IMG/VR virus record: IMGVR_UViG_3300037042_002198
Span: 1 to 43,534 of that record
Reading direction: 5' to 3' (one strand)
DNA: 43,534 nucleotides
Origin: a virus
Positions within the stretch are counted from its first letter, which is position 1. Each line of letters begins with the position of its first letter. Positions 9,301-19,496 of this stretch are shown piece by piece. The notes under the pieces are model-generated. The model did no database searches. It saw nothing but the letters and a program-made list of their open reading frames with translations, and had not been told where the DNA came from. Both the position numbers and the translations under genes were made by a program.

Positions 9301-12300
9301 TTATCTGCATATCTATCAACAAGATTTTTAGCATCATCTAGATCTTTCACTAATATTGTAGCTGCCTCAAAAAATTCAGCTTTGTTTATTTTCTTATTCT
9401 CAAGGGTTTCATCAAATACTCTACCATAGAAATCTTTTGTAGCTTCTTCTGTTCCTTTTAATTTTATAATTTTGATTTCACCATTCTTATCAATATATAT
9501 AGATTTAAGATACATGTTCAATTTATCTATATCAAAGTCACTTCCTGCTTTTGTAGTGATCTCTGAAGGAACAATCACTGTTTTACCCATGTATTGAGGA
9601 AGAAAACTTTTTACTTTAAATGCCTCAACTGAAGAAAGGGATTGTGTAGGAATACGGAAACCTATTCCAGATAGCAATTCTTTTCCTTCTTTTGTAGTGT
9701 TAAGAAACTTTATAAGCTCTTCATCAGTTTTAGATGCATGTTTACCAAGTTTACTTTTAAACCAATGAGGAAGCATTATTTCACAATAGCGTTTACCATC
9801 AGCATCTTCATAAAACTTAAGTGTGTCATCTGTAAGAACCACTTTCTTTTGTTCCTCTGGAGAAAGACCATCAAACTCTTGTTTTGTGATTTGCTTATAC
9901 CCATCTTCTGTTTTAATTGCTATCTTTCTTCCAGCTTTAGCATTTTCCCATAATGTAACAGGAGCCTGTACATAAGAACCACCATTCATTTTAGGAGATG
10001 TAATTTCTTTGTCTATAAAGGAATAAAGAATACTCTTAATCTGAAGATATGCAGGGGATGCTTCAAAAGGAATTATAAACTCTCCATTCTCATCAAGTTG
10101 TATTGAATCTTTAACATTATCAGAAAGCTCTCTTCTAAACATTTCATCTTGTAATGTTTTAGCAAGTCTTCTTTTATCTGGTATTTTATATGAACCACCA
10201 AGATCTTCAATACCAAGTCTTTTTAAGAACCTTTCATAACCATTTCTATGAAGATCATTTAATATTTCTCTATTTCTAGCCACCTCTTTTGCTATCTCTT
10301 CTCTTCTTTCAGGAGTTGCACCAATAGGTTCACCATTCTCATAAAGATCTAATGTAGAAAGTTTTGTAATCTGTGACCCTCTTGGTTGCATTCCAGATCC
10401 TTCATACGCATTTTCCACTTGAATACCATAAGCCTTCCAAGGAACTTCTATATTATTATTAAAAGCAGCATCGTTGAATTCACCATTCTTTTTATAAAGA
10501 TCATGCAAAGCCTCAGCTCCCACCTTTCTACCAGAAATCATAATGATGTATCCCTTTTTCTCTTTCATCATTTGTAAGTATAGTTTTTCAAGGTTTTTTC
10601 CTTTCACCATACTATAATATAAAGGCATTTGAGAAAACTTATCTAGTACAAGTTTTATTGTGTTACTACCATTAGTTACACCAGATACAATAGGTTTAAT
10701 CACCTCAATCTTGTAATTAGGTTCTTTAGTCTTTAGAAGAGCAACATCATGTTTCTCAAGAGCTTTACCTCTAGCATCATTTGAATATGTAAATACAGAT
10801 GCAGGAACATTTTGTCTTGTATAAGCCATTTGCCATTGATGCCAAGCTTCTTCAACACCTTTAATATTCCATTGACCATTCTTAATTTTTAATTCTCTAT
10901 ATGTACCATCCATCATTATAGAGGATGCATCACCTTCATTTGTTTTAGCAAAGGCATCTCTTATATCTGTAGGAACATTTTGCATATTAGCAATACTTCC
11001 TGCAACAATAACATCATTTACAGTCACTGTATCCATCCATGATTTAGCCTCATGATATCCAGGTTCTTCAGGTAGTAGTTGCACATCTCCTGCCTTATTC
11101 ATATCCTTATTGAGAAATGTGTTTAACTCAGGACTATCAATTGTTGTTCTTCTTGGAGAGAGGAATGATTTAAACCTCTTAGTTGCATCAAGAGTTCCAT
11201 CTTCCTTAATAGCAAATTGATAAGGATCTCCAAATATAATCTTGTGAAACTCTATGTTATTAATTATATAGTTTGCGTTTACAAAAGTTATAATGTTTGT
11301 AACATCATCTTTTGTAAGGTTATTCTTATCAAGTTTTTCCTGTGTAGCAAAATTAATGTCTAACATAGTATACCTGTAATACTGTATATCAGTCTTTTGG
11401 TCTTTATTACCAACAGTCACTTGATTATTCTGTGTTAAAAAATCTAAAGTTTTTGTAACAGTACCATCTATATACTCTTTTATAGAAGCATTTACATCAT
11501 CAATATTATCATCTATAAAACTCTCAATATCTGCTTGTGCATTATTTTGCTTAATCATTTTATTGATCTCAGATAATGTTTTTTCAGAAAGAATATCTTT
11601 AAAGAAACGAAGTTCATAAGGTTTTTTCTTTAAAGCTTCTAAATCAGCAGTTAGTTTCTTAACTTCTTCTTTTTGACGATCTGATTTATTAGTTACAGAT
11701 TTTAAAGTTTCTAGTTTAGATTCTATTTCAGCAATTTTACGTAAACCACCAACATTCTCTACTTGTATTCTATTATCAGCATCTAAAGCTAACGCAACAT
11801 CATCTGTTAAATATCCTCTGAATATCTCATTAATCTTCTTCCAACCATCTTTGCCTTGTTCAATATCCTCAAAGGCAACATGATTTCCCATATTCATCAT
11901 CCATTCTGTAGAACCATCTGCAGGAATCATGATGTAATATTGACCATTAATATTTTGATTAATCTCTTGTGTATATCTATCACCTTCTGTAAGAGATGTA
12001 GAACTAGTTCCTTTGTTATTATCTTTATTTTTTGTACCCTCAATATATCCCACTTTTAAGTTAAGCTCAGTTCTCTTTCCTTCTTTATCAAAGAATTGTC
12101 CTCCTTTCTTAAGAAGTAACGCTCCTCTTGAATAAAGATCATTAAGCTCTGGTCTAATTGTTAAAAGCTCTTCTAATGTACCCACTTCATTAAATTCATT
12201 CTCAAACACAGAAGGAACATTATTATCAGAAAATGAATTAGATTGTTTACCTTCAAGATTAATTCTTGTATTTTCTAAAGTAGGATGTGTTACATTTACA

Positions 12301-15300
12301 AGTAGTTCAGCAAGAGTGTTATATTGACCAGCAACATCTAATGTACTTTTCTTTATATTCATTATCTCTTTACTCTTCTGCAAATATGTTTTGATGTTAT
12401 TTACAGCATTAGTAAACTCTATTTGTTGTGGTCCTTTAAGTTTTTTCCAAGCATCTATAGGAAATATAACACCAAGTTTAGATAGAAAAGTTATCTTCTC
12501 TTGAGGATTATTTGTAGGTATTCCAGATAGATCAGTGATTGAATAAGTTCCTGTACTTTTATCAAGAGTAATGTAAGACCCTTCTTGTTTTGCAAGACTT
12601 ATCATGTTCTGTATCCAACCTCTTGTTGTTTTTTCTACAATTCCTGTAACCATGGCAGAACCTGAATACACTTGTCCTTGATCTATATATTGTACAATAG
12701 CATTAGGTTTTTGCTTAGTGTATGTTTGCATAAACTCAATGAAAAATCTCCAGTCTTCAAATTTAAACTTTGTAAAGTTAATGATCTTTTCCATTTTGTT
12801 TTCTGCATTAGTAGAATAAAATCCACCTAGTCTCTGGAACATAGATACATAGTTTGCATCTTCATTACCAAGCTTTACAACCTTATTAACAAGTTTTCCT
12901 ATTGATGTAGTATTTTTAAATGCATCAAGCATTGTACTAAATGCTCTTGTATAAGAAAGTAGAGAGAAAGTTTGAAACTTTTCATTTACCTTAGGTGTAG
13001 GAAGACTGAATAAATTACTATCTTCTTGGTTTGTTGGAACTCTATCAAGAAGTGTAGCTGTTGCAAACTTAATACCCCTAGGAGCACTCTTTTTATAATC
13101 TACAGAGAACGGTACTCTAACATAATCATTCTTGTTTGTTTCTGCTTCATTTATATTTACAAGATCATCCTCATTAAAGTCAACTTTCATAAGTGTCTTT
13201 AATTCTTGTTTTGTTTTAACTACAAGATCTTTCCAAGCTATATCACCCAACTCTTCTCTAAGACTAATATTATTAGAAGAAATTTGTTTTGCATAAAACT
13301 CGTCAATCATGTTGAATACATCATCACTTGTAAGAGTTCTAAGATTGTATAACGCAGACTTATCTATTGTTCCCATCTTACCACTTCCAAATATAATATT
13401 AGAAGAAATTGCCATCATATCTTTAACATAAGCATTTGTTTGCTCTTCTGTTAAATGTCCAGCAGCTCTATATTGAGGAGGCATTGATTTTGATTCAGTG
13501 GATAGTTGTCTATCTTTAAACTCACCTGTTTCAATTGCTTTAAATAATTCTGTCTTAAGAGAAGGTTTTGCTATAAAGGATTTTACAAAATCTAATATTC
13601 TTCTAAAGAAATTAAGAACAGCTTCTCCTAAAGATCTAGCAGGAAGTTTACCAAGTCTGAAATCAGAAAAATCATCTAATATTCTTTCCTTCACCATGTT
13701 ATCACTCACTGTAGGATCATCATAGTTAAACTTCTTATTAGTTTCTCTATCTAAAAATTGTCCAGGCTTATTTCTAAACTCAGCAATTAATGCTACTCTT
13801 TCATCTTTTGTTAGCATACCATTCCAAATACCTTCGCCTATCTCATGGTATTCTGTAGCTCTAAGTCCACCTTTAACAAATTTAGCTACACCTTTCTCAA
13901 ACACACCCCAAGCTTTCTCTTTGCTATTAATATTAATCATGTTCTCCAAAATCTCAAAAGGAATAAATGGAACATTCTTAGCATGCCATTCTTTAAATGC
14001 TTTAAGATCAGCTTCTGTCATTCTATTCTTCCTGTCCATAGCACCCACTTTTCTAAATCCAACATCATCTCTCTTTCCTATATTATTAGGATTGAATGAT
14101 CCTGGTTCTTTAGGAGCTTCAACTTGACCACCTTCTAAAGCACCTAGTTCTGCATCATATTTAAGATTTGTTATAAATTTCTCACTTTCTAAGTTCCATA
14201 ATCCTCCTGCTGGTGCAGTAATATCATCTCCTGTTAACTGAAATTCTCCTGTTTCTGAATCAGAATCATTAACAACTGTAGCCTCAATAAAATCACTTTG
14301 AATTAATATTTTATCACTTCCTTTTTGTGACCACAGATTTGGGTAATCTTTCAATAATTCTTCTTCTCTACTTTCCTTAAGTACCCAAACTTTATCTCCT
14401 TTTTTTAATCCAATTTTAATATCAAATCTTTTTACATCTTCTTGTCTTCTTCTTTTTATATCAGCTTCAATAAGTTGTCTATGTGTTTTGTTTTCAGGAT
14501 TATCAAGTTTTTTACCTTCAAAATAAACTCCATCAGCTTTTACTTCATAATTTGTATTACCTACTTTACCTATTGGTACATCAGCTTTAGCATCTGTAGA
14601 AACAGGAGTTGTAGTTAATTCAGGGCCTTTGGGAATAGCATTTCCTTGAGCATCAGTAAATAATTCTGTTGGTGTAAATACACCTTGTGTAACTATAGGA
14701 ATGTTTTTGCCAGCTTGAATAGCTGCAGAGTTTCCAACCAATTTAATTCTAGGTATTGATACAACATCTGGAGCAACTGGAGCAATTACATCTGTTTCTA
14801 ATTCCTTTTTAACAAAAGCAAGAATAGCACCGTTTGCTTCAAGAATTAATTCTTCTTCAGGAAGAACAGCTTCTCCTTTCTTAATTCTGTTATCATTTAA
14901 TTTCTTAATGATTTTATCTCTTGTAAATATGAATGTATCATCTGTTTTATCAAACTTAGGATTTTCTCCTTCCTTTATAGTGAATATAACATCACCAAAT
15001 GGTGTTGTAAATATATTATCTGTTTCACCATCATAGTCATACTTTCTCTCTGTTTTTACAGGAGCTGCTACAACTGTTTCAGCTTTTGCAGGTTTAGCTA
15101 TTATACCAACAGGAAGTTCTAGTCCTATTAATGTAGAATATTTCTGCTCATGTGTTGTAGGAACTGCAGGAGTGGGTTTTATAATTTTTGTAGAAAGAGG
15201 TGTATCTTCTACACTTCTTGAAGAACCATTAGGATATGTAGAAGATAGAAGATAGGTTTGATAGTTTTTCCATTCATTGTTAACTAATTCTCCATCCTTC

Positions 15301-18300
15301 ATATAATATTCTGTGAAAGGTTTGCTGAAGTTTTCAGCAGAGAGTGTTTTATTATTTACATTATAGAAAGAGTTTTCTAAAGCTTCTATTATTTCATCTT
15401 TTCTTTCAGATATATCAGGAATAGAATATGTTTTTCCTGCTAGAGAAATAGAATTTCCATCTTCAGAGATGTTTATTTGATTAGAACCAAGTTCTGTTTT
15501 TCCTTGTCTCCAATATAAAACATTTTGTAAAAACCTAGATAGTTTCTTATTTATAATAACTCTCTTTCCAGCTTTAGATTGCTCATTTATTTCTGTAGCC
15601 ATCTGTTTGATAACTTCATAAATCCCTTGTGCTTGTTTCTTTGTGAATTTTCTATTGTTTAAAAATTCAACATTATCGTTATGCACAAGCATAGGTCTAC
15701 CATTAGGAACATTGATTTGTCCTGTATGGTGTGCTATAATACCTGCTGTAGGAATTTTAATTAATGTTTGATCTGTAGCAAGTATTTTAGCTTCATTTTT
15801 TTCATCAATAAGAACACCTGCTACATGATTGTCTACATCTCCTTTTTTAGCAATACCTCTAGACACTTGAAATCCATAAGGTGTTGGTGATTCACTTGGC
15901 TCTATTTCAAATATTTTTGCTCTTTGTATTTTCCAAGCAGCAGCATATGCTTCAGCTTCCTCTTTTTGATCTTTTCTATATCTTGGTGTTACACCGTCTC
16001 TATAAAAAAGACTTGTTGTACGCATTGTTTGGAAAATAACATCACTCAAATTTTCCACTTGCACCCCAACCTCACCTATTTGATTACCATTCTTATCTAC
16101 AAAGAATAACTTATCACCCACTTGTTCTACAAACACTTGAGCAATAAAACCAGTATCAACATTATCTAAATCAGTGATTTCAGAAAGAGTTTTGTTATAT
16201 GATATTTCTATAAGTCCTTCTAGTCCATAAGCTTTTACAAGTTTAGAAGTGACAAGAATAGCTCTCATGTTCTTTCTATTCTTCATTCCTCCAACATTAT
16301 TTAAGAACTCTCTTTGGTTCCTAATATGTATTGCTGCTTGTTTTGGATCTAATACATTTCCATTTTCATCAACATTATATCCTTCAGCTTCAGACATTGA
16401 TGTTCCAGATATAAACAATATGCTGGCAGTTGGAATCTTTCCTTCAGGTGCAACTTTATCTTTAGCAGGATCATTTGTTCCTACAGTACCAGAATCAAGA
16501 ACTATTTCTCCTTGTTGTTTTAGAATATCTTCTTTATCTTTTTCTAGTTTTTCTTGGTCAGTTTTTATTCTTTCATATCCTGTAAGTTTAGTAAGCTCTA
16601 TGTTTTGAATATTACCAGCAAGATCTTCCACTTTTACTGTACCATCAAGATTAAGAGCTATTATCTTTACTTTAGAAAGATCAGCAAAATCTTGGTTTAA
16701 TTCATCAGCAGCATCTTTAGCTTTCTCTTCTGTAGAATAAAATGTAATATCTCCATTAGAAGCTGTAAGCTGCCACCTATCATCAGAAATCTTACTTACC
16801 TTAGCCAACTTTGTTTGAGGAACTTGATACTCTTTGTTTAACTCAAGAGTTTCTTTATCACCAGATCTATTAGTAAACTTATGTATAGGAGTTACAATCT
16901 CTGTTTCTTGTGTTTTTGTAGTGGTCTCAGTTTTTATTTCAGGAGCTTCTTCAGAAGCTATATCTTTTGCTTGTTCAAAGTATTTATTAAAACCAGTTTC
17001 TGAACTAAGATTGTCAAATATATCAGATGCTCTTTGTTTTAATAAATTATTTTTATTTATATCTATGCCATATTTGAATAGTTCAGAAACACTTTCATTT
17101 GGAACAACTTTATCTTTAGTTGCATTTCTGCTATTAAGTTCAAAGTTTAAAACATCTTCAAAAGTTTTTATATTAAAATCTTGACTGTTTATATTAAGAT
17201 TTATTTTTTCAGATAAAGTGCGTAAAGCTTTTACTTGATTTTTAATCTTCCTTTTATCTTCAGAAGAAGTATATTCAGTGATAGAATTAGATAATTGATT
17301 AGCTTGTTCTTCATATATTTTACTATATTCTTTTAATGATTCTTTTTTAGTAAGATCTCCAAGTAGATTATTATTAAGTAGAGGATTTATATTAGTAATA
17401 TTTTCTTCTATAGATACTAATCTATCTTTTACTTCTGGAGAAATATTAGCATAGCGAGCAAGATCTGTTTTCCAACTATTGAATGTATGATAGTTAAATG
17501 TTTCAATAGTTTCATCACCAGGTTTAGGATTTACTATATTTGTAAATGGATTGTTAAATGTATTATTTATAGAATCTACTGTTTTCTTAATACCATTTGC
17601 TTTATTTACTAAAGAATCAACATATGTATCAACTGTTTTTTTATTTGATGTATTAAAATTCATTCCAAAAGTCTTTTCAAAATCTTCTTTAGAAAGATCT
17701 TTTAACATATTCAATTGTTCAATTGTAACTTCATGCATTTCAGAAGAAATGCGTGAGTTTACAAAATTAAAGAACATATCATTCTTTAGATTTTTATACT
17801 TATATACATCTCCACTTTTTGCAGCTTCATCCATTTCTTTAGCAATTCCTGACGAGTTAAGTGTATCTATATATTTATCTTGTAATATTCCTGTTAAACC
17901 ATATTGATTTAATGAATTAATGCTTTGTTGTAACATAGCTTCTTTACCTTGTCCTTTAATAGACTGCACCTTGCCTAACAAGCCACCAGTTACAATAGCA
18001 GAAATAGCACCAACAATCATATTAGTTATACCCTCTGTAGTGTTAAATTGATCAGAAAGGCCTTTAGTAGTAGAGTTAATCACCTCATGTAAAGAATCCC
18101 AATTATTTACATTTTCTTTTCTCTTAGGATCTTTATACTTTCTAGTGTAATAGTCATATGTTCCTCTTTCAGCAGCATACTGTCCACCTTCTTCATACAC
18201 ACCTTCAGTGAAGATATTTGGTATTTTTGGTTTAATAGATTCCCAAACCTTTCCTGGAAGTCCCTTAGCAACTTTCTTTTCAAATACATCTAAAGATCCT

Positions 18301-19496
18301 TCAACAAGACCTATTTTACCAGAACCTTCTATTTGTTTAGTAAGACTACTTTTAAACCCTGTACTTGCAGATGTAAATGATTTAAATAAATTATCAAACT
18401 GAATAGCATTACTCACTGTAAGAATAGCCATATTTATACCAAATCTGGTATTCATAGCATTTGTAGCATAATTTTCTATTTCTTTAAGATTAGCTCCTTC
18501 AGGTTCTGCACCAAGATTCTCAAGTTTATAATGATTAACAAGCTCATCATACACTTGTCTATATCCATCTCTAGCTTCTACACCAGCTTCTGTTCTTGAA
18601 GCTCCGTATAAATTAAGTCCATATCTAAATCCATTAAGTGTTTTTATACCAGCAGCAGCCTCTCCTATATTCTTAATAGTGAGAAGTCTTGCCTCTGTTT
18701 TAGATAATGTTTTTGCAAGATTAAGAACTTCTTCAAGTCTATTTGTTCCTGTAAATATTTTATTTAACCATAAAGAAGCTTTACCAATTTGAGAAGCAAG
18801 AAGTGGAATTTCACCAAGTCCTCCTGTAACAAATCCTATAGCAGCATCTTGTACCAATGCTCCACTAATAGCACCTACTGTAAACCCTATATTTTTTATA
18901 ATACTATTACCCCAGAAATTAGCACTTCCTGCAAATCCAGGTATTATTGCTAAATAAGGATGTTCCTTTTCTCTTTTAGTAATATAGTTTGGAAAAGAAT
19001 CTTCATAATTCTTTATCCAATTATCTATAGAACCTTCATACCCATCAGGACCACCAGTGAGTGCTTTAGTACCACTCTTTAAACTAGCCACTGTATTAGG
19101 AATTGTAGCAAAACTTTGAGCAAAGGTTCCAACTGCTGTAGCTCCCATTTTAACTACACCATTAGCAAGTTGAGACATCCATCCTTGTTGTAAGCCATAA
19201 GTGTTTTCAAGATCTATACCTCTATTATACATACCATACCTCTTATTACTAAGAAGTTCACTTTTTGGAATCATCTGTACAGGACCATCCCATGAGTTAG
19301 AATCTCTAACACTTGTAAGCTTTGACATATCATCAAGACTTAATCCTGTTTTAGTAGAACCAGCTGATCCATAACTTTCAAACCCACCTAAATTAGGATT
19401 TACTGTTCTTGTTACAGGAGATCCAAGATCTGTACGAAGAGGTTCGTAGTTCCTATCAGAAACATTGTCTATAAGTTCTTTGTCAAAAATTGGCAT
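6345..19496 (-). CDS. Giant polyprotein with virion RNA polymerase core, 4383 aa
   Basis: Seen: residues 3281-3324 read RIPT, ~30 residues, then GSDFDIDKLN (D3320, D3322, D3324). This parallels the beta-prime core of RNA polymerases (RQPT ... NADFDGDQM), with Ile in place of the usual Gly. About 350 residues earlier, a segment around K2948 and ISGRKVGAE (~2989) sits where the beta-like double-psi barrel with catalytic lysines is expected. H1884-E-I-G-E is a zincin-like HExxE site, followed by KERILDDFSDF and FFRRILDFVKSFI. Hydrophobic stretches lie at ~120-150, ~195-230 and ~490-510. Known: crAss-like phages carry such an RNA polymerase in the virion to transcribe early genes. Inferred: this is that enzyme in a fused, possibly proteolytically matured polyprotein. 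ATG overlaps the upstream stop as TAATG; C-terminal residues are Asn-rich. Length is unusually large even for phage giants. Confidence 0.82.
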   Translation of the reverse strand: MPIFDKELIDNVSDRNYEPLRTDLGSPVTRTVNPNLGGFESYGSAGSTKTGLSLDDMSKLTSVRDSNSWDGPVQMIPKSELLSNKRYGMYNRGIDLENTYGLQQGWMSQLANGVVKMGATAVGTFAQSFATIPNTVASLKSGTKALTGGPDGYEGSIDNWIKNYEDSFPNYITKREKEHPYLAIIPGFAGSANFWGNSIIKNIGFTVGAISGALVQDAAIGFVTGGLGEIPLLASQIGKASLWLNKIFTGTNRLEEVLNLAKTLSKTEARLLTIKNIGEAAAGIKTLNGFRYGLNLYGASRTEAGVEARDGYRQVYDELVNHYKLENLGAEPEGANLKEIENYATNAMNTRFGINMAILTVSNAIQFDNLFKSFTSASTGFKSSLTKQIEGSGKIGLVEGSLDVFEKKVAKGLPGKVWESIKPKIPNIFTEGVYEEGGQYAAERGTYDYYTRKYKDPKRKENVNNWDSLHEVINSTTKGLSDQFNTTEGITNMIVGAISAIVTGGLLGKVQSIKGQGKEAMLQQSINSLNQYGLTGILQDKYIDTLNSSGIAKEMDEAAKSGDVYKYKNLKNDMFFNFVNSRISSEMHEVTIEQLNMLKDLSKEDFEKTFGMNFNTSNKKTVDTYVDSLVNKANGIKKTVDSINNTFNNPFTNIVNPKPGDETIETFNYHTFNSWKTDLARYANISPEVKDRLVSIEENITNINPLLNNNLLGDLTKKESLKEYSKIYEEQANQLSNSITEYTSSEDKRKIKNQVKALRTLSEKINLNINSQDFNIKTFEDVLNFELNSRNATKDKVVPNESVSELFKYGIDINKNNLLKQRASDIFDNLSSETGFNKYFEQAKDIASEEAPEIKTETTTKTQETEIVTPIHKFTNRSGDKETLELNKEYQVPQTKLAKVSKISDDRWQLTASNGDITFYSTEEKAKDAADELNQDFADLSKVKIIALNLDGTVKVEDLAGNIQNIELTKLTGYERIKTDQEKLEKDKEDILKQQGEIVLDSGTVGTNDPAKDKVAPEGKIPTASILFISGTSMSEAEGYNVDENGNVLDPKQAAIHIRNQREFLNNVGGMKNRKNMRAILVTSKLVKAYGLEGLIEISYNKTLSEITDLDNVDTGFIAQVFVEQVGDKLFFVDKNGNQIGEVGVQVENLSDVIFQTMRTTSLFYRDGVTPRYRKDQKEEAEAYAAAWKIQRAKIFEIEPSESPTPYGFQVSRGIAKKGDVDNHVAGVLIDEKNEAKILATDQTLIKIPTAGIIAHHTGQINVPNGRPMLVHNDNVEFLNNRKFTKKQAQGIYEVIKQMATEINEQSKAGKRVIINKKLSRFLQNVLYWRQGKTELGSNQINISEDGNSISLAGKTYSIPDISERKDEIIEALENSFYNVNNKTLSAENFSKPFTEYYMKDGELVNNEWKNYQTYLLSSTYPNGSSRSVEDTPLSTKIIKPTPAVPTTHEQKYSTLIGLELPVGIIAKPAKAETVVAAPVKTERKYDYDGETDNIFTTPFGDVIFTIKEGENPKFDKTDDTFIFTRDKIIKKLNDNRIKKGEAVLPEEELILEANGAILAFVKKELETDVIAPVAPDVVSIPRIKLVGNSAAIQAGKNIPIVTQGVFTPTELFTDAQGNAIPKGPELTTTPVSTDAKADVPIGKVGNTNYEVKADGVYFEGKKLDNPENKTHRQLIEADIKRRRQEDVKRFDIKIGLKKGDKVWVLKESREEELLKDYPNLWSQKGSDKILIQSDFIEATVVNDSDSETGEFQLTGDDITAPAGGLWNLESEKFITNLKYDAELGALEGGQVEAPKEPGSFNPNNIGKRDDVGFRKVGAMDRKNRMTEADLKAFKEWHAKNVPFIPFEILENMININSKEKAWGVFEKGVAKFVKGGLRATEYHEIGEGIWNGMLTKDERVALIAEFRNKPGQFLDRETNKKFNYDDPTVSDNMVKERILDDFSDFRLGKLPARSLGEAVLNFFRRILDFVKSFIAKPSLKTELFKAIETGEFKDRQLSTESKSMPPQYRAAGHLTEEQTNAYVKDMMAISSNIIFGSGKMGTIDKSALYNLRTLTSDDVFNMIDEFYAKQISSNNISLREELGDIAWKDLVVKTKQELKTLMKVDFNEDDLVNINEAETNKNDYVRVPFSVDYKKSAPRGIKFATATLLDRVPTNQEDSNLFSLPTPKVNEKFQTFSLLSYTRAFSTMLDAFKNTTSIGKLVNKVVKLGNEDANYVSMFQRLGGFYSTNAENKMEKIINFTKFKFEDWRFFIEFMQTYTKQKPNAIVQYIDQGQVYSGSAMVTGIVEKTTRGWIQNMISLAKQEGSYITLDKSTGTYSITDLSGIPTNNPQEKITFLSKLGVIFPIDAWKKLKGPQQIEFTNAVNNIKTYLQKSKEIMNIKKSTLDVAGQYNTLAELLVNVTHPTLENTRINLEGKQSNSFSDNNVPSVFENEFNEVGTLEELLTIRPELNDLYSRGALLLKKGGQFFDKEGKRTELNLKVGYIEGTKNKDNNKGTSSTSLTEGDRYTQEINQNINGQYYIMIPADGSTEWMMNMGNHVAFEDIEQGKDGWKKINEIFRGYLTDDVALALDADNRIQVENVGGLRKIAEIESKLETLKSVTNKSDRQKEEVKKLTADLEALKKKPYELRFFKDILSEKTLSEINKMIKQNNAQADIESFIDDNIDDVNASIKEYIDGTVTKTLDFLTQNNQVTVGNKDQKTDIQYYRYTMLDINFATQEKLDKNNLTKDDVTNIITFVNANYIINNIEFHKIIFGDPYQFAIKEDGTLDATKRFKSFLSPRRTTIDSPELNTFLNKDMNKAGDVQLLPEEPGYHEAKSWMDTVTVNDVIVAGSIANMQNVPTDIRDAFAKTNEGDASSIMMDGTYRELKIKNGQWNIKGVEEAWHQWQMAYTRQNVPASVFTYSNDARGKALEKHDVALLKTKEPNYKIEVIKPIVSGVTNGSNTIKLVLDKFSQMPLYYSMVKGKNLEKLYLQMMKEKKGYIIMISGRKVGAEALHDLYKKNGEFNDAAFNNNIEVPWKAYGIQVENAYEGSGMQPRGSQITKLSTLDLYENGEPIGATPERREEIAKEVARNREILNDLHRNGYERFLKRLGIEDLGGSYKIPDKRRLAKTLQDEMFRRELSDNVKDSIQLDENGEFIIPFEASPAYLQIKSILYSFIDKEITSPKMNGGSYVQAPVTLWENAKAGRKIAIKTEDGYKQITKQEFDGLSPEEQKKVVLTDDTLKFYEDADGKRYCEIMLPHWFKSKLGKHASKTDEELIKFLNTTKEGKELLSGIGFRIPTQSLSSVEAFKVKSFLPQYMGKTVIVPSEITTKAGSDFDIDKLNMYLKSIYIDKNGEIKIIKLKGTEEATKDFYGRVFDETLENKKINKAEFFEAATILVKDLDDAKNLVDRYADKLDILFAEANTLDEQIDVLDDIMKKLEELGNEDLQALLKEKFVEDSYRRALENEYYDSLENLVTMPENFQRLISPVSDDGLKEIANRLDTLRGYDENKIKNRLLDRNYMTSLRHAFITAKRWIGIAAVNITGHSLTQKSKTYIDPARFSSVSAEDRKILEYGNGEILLDHNTLEKDGKSYISLSGRLDSVGKFISDGLSGFATSFVDVAKNPYILKIIKSDLAVSTFMFLRRVGVSKEQLVMFMNQPIIDEYLTLLDNNGIKTLFDSRYISKVEPMFPSTVPEKASTLGFNKDELEANIKNYYSTGSLGDAKNREQMAIFNEFLKYAKMAEYNFSFTQATNYDTTKFQSGDSLQLKQWRTEAAQEKNIISSVGELLENNFIGVEAEYLDSSMDAMGEALVLETLQFTDVTNDVLKAYEQDKFLSKDKFDRIANKIKASFLDYIIQKRSDIATNLQEQLTDDKESVAQMLVKAKKEYPGVQILEDLEVDSSGRIGGAQTIKLKVNDKIAYTENMYTGMMRELRDNPDTNELYKGIVRLAILQGTYQSPISIKNIIPVEDYAKHITPIIAGLRVDDDIRAFATSNEFQRNEWQDNDVVPIIEPRFAEEYRSESEYDLPRKFQGLFKVIGKINNVAIRVPGPFPTIQALGVNSQKRHLLFINTKYDAKVSNYDVIKMPRAISINKKKVEEGKIDVANGMEITNQTYAEKIKKGDTSLRNYYGYQKVKYADGSPLIASYDRDGNPIYVYKFINLHGDGMYASEYYGDGRPSIFNNGSQKNVRNVEGTLVSNEIPDQDIVDFYGGEIVPLDVADPIIATIEKELENVVPLQPTQPSTSVKEGVQDIIYKSNLEPGEYEVVEINGKQKVIDKRFTPERVKKGFSKFYSNIASGTFAERYGKKIVIPGFEDINLMMEQDTNDVFELSTGFSISTISDTQKAIKEEVERIFKEKNIRKVLADSKKTDINDALLTKIAPEGLPSIDNNNQNNCG

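Noticed and set aside
16249-17907. Several 116-119-aa plus-strand ORFs with hydrophobic, membrane-like sequence
   Set aside because: Antisense of Lys/Glu-rich coding sequence of the 4383-aa gene, which reads as Leu/Phe/Ser on the other strand.
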